A model generated the notes under the pieces. The model had not been told where the DNA came from, searched no databases, and worked only from the letters and a program-made list of their open reading frames with translations. A DNA stretch of 64,000 nucleotides from Leptodactylus fallax (lineage: Eukaryota; Chordata; Amphibia; Anura; Leptodactylidae), in contig CAMRHE010000324.1 in NCBI GenBank assembly GCA_947044405.1, forward strand, positions 372,001 through 436,000, in the 5' to 3' direction. Shown piece by piece: positions 20,837 to 31,747 of the stretch. The stretch's first letter is position 1, and each line of letters opens with the position of its first letter. The translations under genes and the position numbers were made by a program.

Positions 20837-23800
20837 ATAGATTATGAATGCACAAATACATATATTGCTTTGCATATTTTTCATATTTGAAACTTTAGCC
20901 TTTAGTTTTGGCTTTAATCTTTCATATTTTTATGTAAAATGTAAAGGGCATTGAGAATAAAAAAATACATTACAAAGGGCAAGTATGGTATTTTGTACTT
21001 TTGTTCACTGAATACACTTTATTTCAAGCAATATACTGTATGTAATGCTAGTGGTAAGCATTATTTGGCTCTACAATATACAAGTGGAGATAATTCTGAT
21101 CAGGCGCAGTCAGAGGCAGAGTCAACAATTACATTCAGTGACTTACAGGTAATGCTTTCTCTGCTTGGAGTTGTTCTTTTACTATTATAGTTCTACATTT
21201 GACCCAACCCTCCATAATGACATTGTTCCCTACAGAGATTATCATTCAGACATCTTTGGCTCATCACTTTTGCCACAAATCCTTACCCTTTATAGTACCA
21301 TAAATCCTCTAGCCTGATGCTGCTTCAGATACTGTACCTATTATCAATTCTGTGTCCCATTGTAGCACCACCAAAATTGATGCTAGATGTATATGTAGTA
21401 TAGTGGCACCAAAACTCCTGTATGTCCCCAAGATATACTGTATTGACATACAGTATGTGTCTCTAGAGTACATACAAGCCTCTAAATACTACACAGGCCA
21501 GACCCCAAATAAATTCGGACCTCTGACCTCTCAAACTAATTCAGACAATAGTCCACCAATTTAATTTAGATATATTTAAAATGACAATAACCTTTGAAAA
21601 TACAGCTCAAAAACAAACTTTCATATGGTTATGTGAATAAACAATTTAAAAAAAGGGAAATGTATCAATCCCAAGGCCCTTTCTTGTGCCAAATGTGCAC
21701 TACCCCTGTTCTGTGCCATGCTTGCAACATTTTGCATATGAAATGACAGTCTTAAATTTGCCCTATTGTGTCTTGGAAAGCAGGAAGGAAAAAATGAAAG
21801 AAAAAAACCCAGAAAATAGCTTTGTCATGAAGAGGTTAATTAAATCAGGCTGACAATGTTTGATTCCAATCCATCTCAAATGAAAGCTACATAAAATGAT
21901 CATCTCCCTGTTACATGAAGTGCATAACATCACTCAGGACTCAGTCCCTTCAGAACATTGCAACCTATGATGCCTCCATTTAATGTCATGAGCATCCAAC
22001 AGTAACATAGACTAGAGGCGACTGCTAGCATCCTACAGTATGAATATCACTGCTAATAGTGATCTGTGAAGTGCATGAAGAGGAAGGCTAGGATAATACA
22101 GATGATGTTATCTGAACTACCTCCAGGCTTAAAAAAAAACAAAAAAACTTATAGAATAATAATACTACAGATGAATTATATATTTATTATAAATAATACA
22201 AATCAAATTTAAAGCCAGTGAAATATATTTTTTTTTAATTTTATAATGATTAAATATAACTTTTTTCAACCTTAACCTCTATTTGCTTTTATCCCTACAA
22301 TACATATTGCATATATCATATAAAGACACAGGAAGTGCTTTAGAAAAAGAAATTAACAATGATCAACACTTAACATGCATACATGTCACATTGTCGGGTT
22401 GAGTGTATGAAGCAGGCTCACATGCTGACTCCAAAGAAACCTGCTGACAGTTTCTGGCATAATGATTTGTACTGATTCTGTAAGTTTAGCTTGTCAGATG
22501 TGGCCATCAATAGTGACTGCAGCATCGAACAGTTACATAGAGGGAGGCTCCCTCTGTCCAACATCAGGCAAGGTGTATTATAAGTTGCAAATCAACAGAA
22601 AATACATTGTAATATTAAAGTATTGCAGTGTTTTGTACAAGCAATCAAATATTCTAGTCCACTATTTTTTAGATAAAAATTTAAATCACCCACATATTTC
22701 AATTTTACATATAAAAGTAGGCAAACAATAAGAAATAAAAAACATTAGGGATCACAACATCTAAAGATATCCAAACTAATTATCAAATTACTTATACCAC
22801 ACAATGAATGCCATAAAAAGTGGACCAGTCCAATGCACCTGTCATGTTGATCACATAGGTACAGTACGCAACTTGGCAGAGTTATAGTATGCTAAGCAGT
22901 GCTTTATCTTTTAAAGATCTTTGTGTTCATCACATGATCAGGACACATTTTTATCCATTGGAGGTAAACAAAGCAGGTTTCTATTGAGTGGCAGCAAGGA
23001 AAGATCTGAAAAGCTGCAGGAACCAAAAGCATCTTGGAAAACTACAACTTTCTTGTTCTATAAAAAGTTATATACCACCACCATGCCCGTCAACTCTGAT
23101 TTGCTGTCTGAGAGGTGGGCAGGTGAAGAATTTTGAAATTCTGCGTCTTTGCTGGAGAAAAAAAACCTTATATCTTAATGTAATATTTTTATCTGGTAAA
23201 ATAGCATGTTGTTTCACCTATTCATATGACTTGAAGGCAAATATACTTTTATGAACATTTTCTTTAAATAAAACTAATAAGATTTCAGTTCTAGTGCCAG
23301 GAGCAAGAGGTGAGAAGGTACTTACAAGTAGATACAGTATATTGCTTTTCACTGAAGTTGCTTTATTGTTTTCACAATATGCTTGAATGGGTGGTAGCTA
23401 TCATGTTAAAAATTATGAAATAACACTTTAAAGGAAAGACATCTAATAATATTGAAAAATTACATCAACATTATAAGACCAAATATTAAACTTTTTACAT
23501 TTTTATTGAAACAATATAGAGTAGTGATCTAAAAACTAAGTCATTATTTGTGCATCAGTTTTTTTTTATTCTTTGACTTCAGTCTTAATGAAGAGGCGCT
23601 GCTCACTGCTTTGCACCAGTATTAAATCTATGCAAGTCAGGAACTGATGTAAATTTCAGGTATGACTCACACCAGCTTCCTGGAGAGACTTATAGTAAAT
23701 GAGTCCAGTGAATGTTTAAAGATATATTAAGTTAGGGGATGAGTGACTGAAGCAGTGACTATTGAATGTGTACGTAAATTAATATACTATAAATACTCTA

Positions 23801-24087
23801 TCTACAATAAAACTACCAAATGCTACCAATTTGCTACCATGCTATATTTAAGTAGAGATCCCTACTATGCCAAAGTATTATTGCTATGAAGTATCTACAT
23901 AATTATACTGTATAGTGCCATTTATATTGGTGATGTGGGAGGGGGGTTCTTAGAATAGAGCAGCACAGCCTCCTTGCACTGCTTTCAATCAGCCCCTCTT
24001 TCTCCTGCATCTGTATGATAATACTAACTGATAGAGCCTGTGTGGCAATGATGTTAAAGCCATGCTGTTCTCTTTATTGTTGGTAAC
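20837..24087. other. 3.2 kb with no recognised gene or repeat
   Basis: AT-rich sequence in which I see no transposon motif, tandem array or RNA gene. Short ORFs (for example 22462-22731 and 22988-23254) carry no recognisable domain. This is the longest stretch that looks free of obvious mobile DNA. Confidence 0.5.
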
Positions 24088-24831
24088 ATTGGTCAGTGTA
24101 CTGCTCTTGATAACCCTGTATATCACAAGGCATTATGGGAAAGGAGCTGGGCAGCTCATGCGCCCTCTGTTAGATGTAACAGATCCTCAATTTGCTTTTA
24201 ACTCACCGAGCCTTGAGACAGCAAAAGGGATTTTAGCCAAGCCAATTTCACTTATCTGCATACAGCGCTGTTTCCGGATTGTTGTCCTTCATCAGTACAG
24301 AGCAAAGTGAATAGGCTGGCTTAGTAGGAGGCAATGAGTGGGTTAGGGAAAAGAATCTCTCACATTGAGGAGAGCACCAGTGAAGGTGTGTAGAGATTTT
24401 AATTGCCTTTTGCCCTCTACTTAGCATCTACATATCACAAGGCATTATGGGAAAGGAGCTGGGGAGCTCATGCGCCCTCTGTTGGATGTAACAGATCCTC
24501 AATTTGCTTTTGACTCACCGAGCCTTGAGACAGCAAAAGGGATTTTAGCCAAGCCAATTTCACTTATCTCACTTATGCAGATAAGTGAAATTGGCTTGGC
24601 TAAAATCCCCTTTGCTGTCTCAAGGCTCGGTGAGTCAAAAGCAAATTGAGGATCTGTTACATCCAACAGAGGGCGCATGAGCTCCCCAGCTCCTTTCCCA
24701 TAATGCCTTGTGATATGTAGATGCTAAGTAGAGGGCAAAAGGCAATTAAAATCTCTACACACCTTCACTGGTGCTCTCCTCAATGTGAGAGATTCTTAAT
24801 AACCCTGGTCAGTCTTCTCTTGATAACCCTG
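24088..24831. mobile_element. foldback element with partial extra copy
   Basis: Contains the long palindrome at 24351-24797 and, to its left at 24120-24262, a third, direct copy of part of one arm (TATATCACAAGGCATTATGG onward). Similar sequences GGTCAGT...CTCTTGATAACCCTG flank the block at 24093-24119 and 24806-24831. These could be a target duplication or part of a larger repeat. There is no coding capacity. Confidence 0.6.
24351..24797. repeat. near-perfect palindrome, ~220-bp arms
   Basis: Left arm from AAGAATCTCTCACATTGAGG at 24351 and right arm ending at 24797, with a centre near 24574 and a spacer of about 10 bp. I noticed only one mismatch between the arms (an A/G in the CAGCAAAAGGG segment). 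Such high arm identity implies a recent origin or ongoing gene conversion. Confidence 0.93.
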
Positions 24832-25800
24832 TTCTCAGAAGTCCTTTTAGGTACTATAACAAGGCCCTAAGCAATTTCCCAGGATACCACCCATTAACTC
24901 CTAGACATGGTTAATCTGTCTATTTATGTCACTTTATATGATGCCTGGTGCTGCAGTCACGTTAATTAAAGTCAAACACATGTGATTTACAAGTGCTCCT
25001 GTACAAGTGATAAGAGTCGGCATCTCCATGCTGAATGTATTGTCAGGGAGTTACACTGTGATAAGGGAAGCTTTTAGGACTTTTATCAACAAAATTTAAC
25101 TCTTTATGGTGACCAAAGTAAAGTGAAATAGCCTGTTCATTCACATTGTGCTAACAGAACTCGCTCCCCTTCACCTTCTTCCCCTTAGTCTGCTATCTCA
25201 GCAGGGAGCCTAGCTAGAGATAACAGAAGCAGTTTACAACCCTCTACTATATTAAACTACTGGATAATTTACACATGGGCCAGGGGTCTAGAAAATAAGC
25301 CATGCTGGATAAAAAACCATATAAAACCTAATTTTTAGTTGAAAAAACTATATAAATGTGTAGCCCCTGTAATCAGAACTAGAAAATAAAATTCTAATAT
25401 GTTTATGTGCAATAATATATACATAAATGCAATTTTGTATTAGGTAAAGGAAGCAAAATGTAATTTTTTTCACATTTTATACCATTTTTCTACTTCTAGC
25501 TAAAAAAAAAAAAATATTCAACTTATTTAACAAATAAGGCTACTTATTTCAAGCCTTATGTCTCCTGAAAAAACATGGTAAACATAGTTGAGATATGCAA
25601 AGCCATTAAAAAGATATCGCTGTGTAAAGCAATGCATACTAAAGTGCTACATTTGGGCTTAGCATTGGGGCATCACCAGCGCTTGGTCCTGAAATGGTTA
25701 ATATAAATCTTGGTTTGATGCTTGAATCATGCGTTTAAAACATGATTTATAACTTGTTCAGAAGTTGTGAGCATGCAGCTTTCTATGCACATCCTGAACA
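24832..25800. other. no recognised gene
   Basis: AT-rich, no motif recognised. The 81-codon minus-strand ORF at 25727-25972 shows no domain and crosses into the next element. Confidence 0.45.
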
Positions 25801-26199
25801 GAGATGGGTTGAATTGATTCATTGCAACCCGAATATTCCAAATTGATTGGTTTGGTTTTAAAAAAAAAAAAACTACTTTGTGAATCATCTTGAGCAAACT
25901 AAAATGGCTGCAGTGACATGCATTGCGCAGTAGAAATACAGAGGATGCATGAGTGTGATGTTCTGCCATCACCTAACCCTGTCTCTCAGCCAGTAATGAG
26001 TGGTAGGTGGAGACCTTATAGTGCCTATGCCACAGACAGAATATAATGTATTTTGCATTAGGAGAAGAGGAGAAAGAGAAGAGCCATTCTGTGATACTCA
26101 AGCTAAAGGACAGATGTGTTTTTTATCACTGCATCCAAAGCAATTGCTCTATTTTTTACTAGAAAACAGCAGAAGTCAGTTATGTTAGTGAAAAATCTT

Positions 26200-26490
26200 T
26201 TTCATTAAATACATACAAAACAATATACTAATGGCAAAAAACACAAACATAGCTTATGGTAGTCAGAAAAATCTCTAATATACACACGTTGTAATGGCAA
26301 AAAAAAAAACTGATGCAGCCTGAAAAATCTGTTTGTTAACTTTTTTTTTTTTAACTAACATATATAGAAACTGGCATTGTAACGGAAAAACACTGACACA
26401 TCTGAAAAATCTCTTTAAGGGTTTTTTTTTTCTTAACCAGTATACATACAAATTGCCATTGTAGCAAAAAAAAAAAAAAAGAAAAAAAAA
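26200..26490 (+). repeat. ~85-bp degenerate tandem repeat
   Basis: Repeating pattern of (C)TGAAAAATCT, a T-rich run, a TATACATACA-like word, TTGTAATGGC and an A-run. Four imperfect units are visible. Related T-rich units occur at 37690-38060 on the opposite strand. By position it resembles the leader repeats of the hAT at 30592-36587. Confidence 0.6.
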
Positions 26491-27163
26491 AGCTGAGTGT
26501 CTCATTGTGTTAATACTCCCTAACCAGGTCACCCTTTTAGTGCCTTTAGTGTGCTGCTATTTTAATTAAAATAGTTTTATGTAAAAAAAAAATAAAAAAT
26601 TGTCAGAATTGTTGACAATCACTATTTTAATTAAGCAGTGTGCAGTAAACTTACTGGAAAAAACAGGGCAGGGGTCAGGCTAAGGGATGGGGAGGGAGGA
26701 AACACTCATTCAACTACTAACAATAAGAATGTGGGTGGCAACAGCAACATTTAGTTTTGGTGGCACTGGCAGTAGCCACAGAATTGTTGTACTTCCAGAG
26801 AATGAAAATTAAGTCTTTGATTATTTAGCTGGCTCATCTCAGTCACAGAAGATATTGCATCTGAGAATATGATCTTGAGTCAGGCTTCTGTGTGTTCCTC
26901 CTTTAATTTTGAAACTTCAGTTTTATTGTTCTCTCTTTATAAAACAAAATGACTTATTTAATGAACAAATTTGAGTAACTCAAATAACTCCTAAAGGGAT
27001 AAATGAAAACAGATAATAAAACCCACCAACATCAACTTATCAGAGCGACATTAAAGGAGAAACTATGCAGTTGTCTGATGCAGGTCCATACTTCTGCATT
27101 TTTTTAATGGGCCAATAATGCTGCCAAACTACGACCTATTATATAAGAAAGCTGACTTAACTG

Positions 27164-27449
27164 CCTCATATCAAAAACCAAATACACATAATGAAGCACT
27201 TTACAATAGATGTATTAAATATCAAACTCATAGAAACCTCACCCCCTCCTTGAATCTGAGACTACTGGGCAGTTATTGTATGAAGTATACAACTTTTGAA
27301 GCACTGTTGATGGGAGCCTTATCTCCTCTGAATCCTGTTGGCGTGGCACTAGGCCAGTAGTCTCAGGTTCAAAGAGGGGGTGAGGTTTGACATTTAACAC
27401 ATGTATTGGGAAAGTGCTTCAATTTGTGTGTTTGGTTTTTGATATGAGG
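27164..27449. repeat. inverted repeat with ~100-bp arms
   Basis: Arm 27164-27266 (CCTCATATCAAAAACCAAAT...) is complementary to 27354-27449 (...GTTTTTGATATGAGG). The spacer of about 87 bp is unrelated. Probably a foldback MITE inserted into the decayed hAT. No target duplication could be confirmed. Confidence 0.75.
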
Positions 27450-27522
27450 TCTAATGGGTTAGAGCAGTGGAAGAGGCTGGACAAGTTTGCCATGGGAGTT
27501 TGTTCAGCCTAAAGCGTAATGG

Positions 27523-27680
27523 CTGAGAAGGTGTTCAGTGTTGCCGGTGACATTGTAACACCTTGAAAGACCAAACTGTCCACCTTTAGCATGGAAAAAA
27601 TTACTTTTGTCAAAACGAACTAGGCATGGATCCATGAGGATTTTTATACATCTCTGGCTGATCTGCCACTGTCTCCCTGC
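27523..27680 (+). pseudogene. hAT transposase C-terminal dimerisation domain (fossil)
   Basis: Direct translation of 27523-27660 reads KVFSVAGDIVTP, stop, KTKLSTFSMEKITFVKTN, stop, AWIHEDFYTS. This is the hAT dimerisation signature and lines up position by position with RVFSAAGAIVTPRRTRLS and the following TFVKMNQAWI of the element at 30592-36587. Two in-frame stops and the lack of upstream catalytic sequence show it is dead. It fixes the orientation of copy A as plus. Confidence 0.85.
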
Positions 27681-27689
27681 CTGCTACTC

Positions 27690-28010
27690 CTAAACAGTCA
27701 TTATCTCTTGCGGCTCGGTCCATCACATTATTCCATGCTGTAATGCCATCCATGTTGCCATAGCTACCACCACTGCCACCATTCAGCCAGATATGTCATG
27801 GGGCCTCTTTCATCTTATTATTCCATGTCATACTGTCACTCATGTTGCGAAAACAATCACCACTTCCACAACTCAGACAGACATGACATGTGGCCTGGTC
27901 CATCATATTATTCCATAATGTACTGCCTGCCACTCGTGTTGCTACAGCTACCACTGCCATCACTCAGCCAGACATGTTCTGCGGATTGGTCCTTCACATT
28001 CTACTAAACC
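27690..28010 (+). repeat. ~105-bp tandem repeat, 3' flank of a hAT gene
   Basis: About three units sharing CAGACATG, GGCCTGGTCCATCATATTAT and CATGTTGC(TA)ACAGCTACCACTGCCA-like blocks. The same unit is present on the minus strand at 38560-38935. It directly follows the hAT C-terminus, so it lies in what would be the 3' UTR. Confidence 0.75.
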
Positions 28011-28300
28011 ACACTGTTGGTGCCACAGTGCTGGCTTAAAAAAAAACCCTCAAAGTTATATTTGGAAAAAGGTCCCTACATCAAAAAACTGTTTCATTGC
28101 ATCTTTCGTTGCCTTTACCATTTAGATTTTATATCTGCTCTCATGAAGGGATAATTTTTGTTTTGAAAAGCCAGTTTTTCTTCATCACTTTTCAACTAGG
28201 CACACAGCCACAAACATCTCTCCAAAATAACAAGCCTGTAGCACTTAATTCATCAAAAACAGCTAAATTTTATTTAAATAATATAAATATTATTTAAATA

Positions 28301-30583
28301 TTTTAAATATAACCACCATGTATGTATAGAAAACACAGATTCAGTGAATTGATATTTTTAGAAACCTCCCATAAATTACCACATTTTCAAAACTACATCC
28401 CTCAGACCATATTAAACCACATTTAGGAAGTTTGTTAACCCGATAAACATTTGACGGGAATTAAAACAAAATGATAAGCAATAACATTTGGAACATTTCA
28501 ATAATTTATGCATTCACTAAGGGTTAAAGAAAAATGCACCACAGAAGTTGTTTTGAAAGTTCTCCCAAGTAAGAAAATATGCTGCAAAACTGCTGTTTGG
28601 GAACATGATAGGGTACAGACAGTAAGGAGTGACATTCGACTTTTGGAGAGAAAATTATGCTGAAATTATTTTTTAGGTACCATGATGCATTTGCAGAACT
28701 CCTGATATACCAGAACAGCGGAAACCCCATATAAGTGACCACATTATGGGAACTACACCCCTCAACTTTCAAGAGGTGTAGATTGCTTTTTGACCCCACA
28801 GGTGTTCCCAAAATTTATTAATTTAAGGCCATGAAAATGACATTTTTTTTTTTTTTTAAATAAAAAGTTTTTTTTTTAGCCCCAAATTTATAATTTCCAC
28901 AAGAGGTTAAATATATTTATATATCTTATCGGCTGATCTATTAAAGTTACATTTTAATTTCTATTTGTATTTAATTCTATTTCTATTTCATTTCTAGACC
29001 TTTTACACATTCAGAACTGAAGTGATCCCTAAAAACTTTTTTTTTCCCCAGAATCCCTTGAAACATTGAAAAATGGAGCTGTGTCCTAAAGGTGTTTTTT
29101 TGGTCATGTGCTTGAGGGAGATAAGTGAAAAAATGCCATTTGATATTAGTGTACTGTCCTTTACATGGAATGCAAAAGCCTCTGTGACTCAAATTTCACC
29201 CTTGTGAGCATAAAATCATCCTACAAACTGGAATTTATTTTATTTCACTTTTTTCGCTCAGCCATGTAATCTGCAATCAACAACTCATCCAAATTCCCCA
29301 CTTGGCTGGAGAATACAGTACTTGTAATAATTCCACAAAGGCCATCCCTTGGCTCACAAATGTATGGATTATGCCAAAAGCATAATGAAATTAATGCATC
29401 GACTGTGTAATTTAGGGAACTTTCTTGACAACTGGCAAAGTAAACAACAATAAAGAAGAAAAATATGCCAAATAGATCATGTACTGGAAGGCCTGATATA
29501 ATGCAAGTCAATAATAGAGACTTTAGAGAACCAGGATATAATAATTCAGACAGTTTATAATTAGGCAAATATTATTTTTATGGCATGTGTGCTCTAAAAT
29601 TATCAAAAAATGTAACATTCAATTTCATATCTGCAGTGGTCCTTCAAGTTACAATATTTATTGGTATCGGGACAATCTTTGTCAGTCCAAATGAACTCTA
29701 TGGAAAACTATCAGTAATGCCAATAAGCCTTATTGGGCCTGTGGACAACACCCTGATATTTAAGGGCCACTTAGGCTTTGAGAGGTAGTGGGAACTTACC
29801 TATACATTTATGCTATATAGTGTGAAGGAGTTGATGCACTAATCCTGCAAGTAGTGAATTGGTGATAAGTCTTGGAGGGAATTTCCCGGGGGTACAAACA
29901 GGTGGCATTACTGATCGTTTTATATTAGTAGACGTCCGCCTCATATTTTAATAGATATATATAAAAGTTAAATTTTAATTATAAGTTATTACACCATTCA
30001 GTTTCTGTGATACGTTTTAATTGTTGATGGTAGAGAACCCTCTGTGAGAATTTACTAGTAATTGTTTCCGCAGCTCCCAAAATGGCACCAAAATATGAAA
30101 AAAAGGAAGATTTGAGAAGAACCATGAGATAACTAATATAGATATAACAAATAATTACACATACAAGTCAGACAGAGCTTCTAGAAGCTGTAAAGATCTT
30201 TTTCAGAGTCCTGAGAAGTATATACAGTGCGCCTAAAAAAATATCATGGATTCACTCTTGCAACATACCAGTGGACACCGCTAAATCAATAGTGTACTTT
30301 CTATTGTACACTTATTTTGTTTATATGCAATTTCTATATAGTTTATATATACAAATGTGTTATCGCTCCTTTAATGGGCTGTTCTACAGGGGATGTAAGA
30401 ATACAGAGTGATGGTATAGTCTAGCCAGCAAGGTTCTGGAAATGGAAGATGAGACTGAGTCTTCACATCGCTTCCAAAGTGTTAGCAAGTATCCCAGTCA
30501 GCACCTTCATCTGTCAGGAGAAGACTGGAAAGTTTAGGTGCCATTTAGTACAGTCTAAGGACAGTTACAACACAGGCCTTAGA
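28301..30583. other. no gene; dispersed repeat at 28370-28810
   Basis: Around 28370-28810 the phrases ACATCCCTCAGACC, ACTACACCCCTCAACTTTCA and TTTTGACCCCACAGGTGTT resemble a repeat I associate with frog genomes, but I cannot define its ends. The remainder is AT-rich and unassigned. ORFs such as 29245-29568 (minus) show no domain. Confidence 0.45.
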
Positions 30584-30837
30584 GTACAGACTAGAGATGA
30601 GCGAATCGATTCTGCAGAAGTGGAATTCGATCCGAATTTCAGGAAATCTTTGATTCGCCACGATTCCGGATTTCCTCCCGCTTCGATGCATCGAATCGCC
30701 TTTTTAAAAAAAAAAATTTTTTAAATGGCTGCTGCACATGTAGGACAAGGGGGAAGGGACTCTGGGAGCCCTGGATCACCCACAATGCCAAGCGTGCAGC
30801 TAATCAGCAGCCAGCAGGACCTGTGATGTCACAGCCC

Positions 30838-30845
30838 TATAAAAA
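30838..30845 (+). promoter_or_regulatory. TATA-like box of the hAT element
   Basis: TATAAAAA lies about 910 bp upstream of the transposase ATG and near the element's left end, a plausible core promoter. Transcription was not tested, so the role is inferred from position only. Confidence 0.4.
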
Positions 30846-31159
30846 CCCTCGGCCATTTTAGGTACAGTCATTCCACATCGCTCTTACTGTAGGGACAGAC
30901 ATTGGCAGGAGCTAGGGAAAGACTTAGAAAACATATAGAAGTTCAGGGAAAGAGGCTGAGCCTTAGAACTGTAGGGAAAGCATAGGGAGGAATTGAGAGA
31001 AGAATTTGGGGTGGTTGCAGGCTCATTTACAGCAAGAATTTTCAGAATAATTCACATTGCAGCACTCACTGCCATTATACTGCTGCTCATTACTCATATC
31101 TGTATCATCAAGGTGGAACACAACAAGCCTTTTGCAGTGCAGTACAGCAAAAAAAATTT

Positions 31160-31680
31160 AAATATCATACACTAATATCTGTACATATCTGTAAAAAAAG
31201 CCTTTTTAAAGGTGTTTATTATAAGGGAATTATTCACTGTTCTTACAAGGCATAACATTATTCAGTACTATTGTGCCAAAGAAAACTGAATTATCATCCA
31301 ATAATATCTGCGCTTATCTGTAATAAAGGCCTTTAACGTGGGGAAAGACATAACGACCACATTCGCTATTTTGTTACCAGTATAAAGTTGCAGGCAATAT
31401 TTTAAAACAGGATTGTCAATAAAAATTCAATAATTCAATCATTCTTAGCGGTTATCACTTATTTAAAGGTGTTTATTAGTGTCAAAACACATAAAAAGGA
31501 CCATATTTGCCATTTTGTTACCAGTATAAAGTTGCTGGCCATTTATTAATAGCATTGTCAATAATTCAATAATTCTGAGCCACAAATCTCTGCCTTTATC
31601 AAACTTTTTTTTTATTGGTGTTCATTAGTGGGTGAAGAAATAAGGGGCATGTTTGCCGTTCTCTTCAAAGTAGAAAATAA
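31160..31680 (+). repeat. ~140-bp degenerate tandem repeat in the hAT leader
   Basis: Three diverged units share AGGTGTTTATTAGTGTC-like, ATTTTGTTACCAGTATAAAG and TCAATAATTCAATAATTC blocks. They lie between the TATA-like box and the ATG at 31748, so they would form the 5' UTR. Confidence 0.65.
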
Positions 31681-31747
31681 CAACTTTTTGCCCTTTACAA
31701 CTTTACAACTTTTTGCCCTTTACAATTAAGTTTTTTCATCGAACAGT

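Larger units (their letters stand above)
25801..28300 (+). mobile_element. decayed hAT element with UTR repeats (copy A)
   Basis: Begins with GAGATGGGTTGAATTGATTC at about 25801, an end also seen in related form at 15286. The proposed order is 5' leader repeats (26200-26490), a conserved segment around 26620-26850, an unrelated inverted repeat (27164-27449), the fossil hAT C-terminus (27523-27680), a ~105-bp tandem array (27690-28010), and a 3' segment to about 28270. Most of these modules recur at 37266-38940. The middle of the transposase is lost. The right terminus was not found. Confidence 0.6.
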
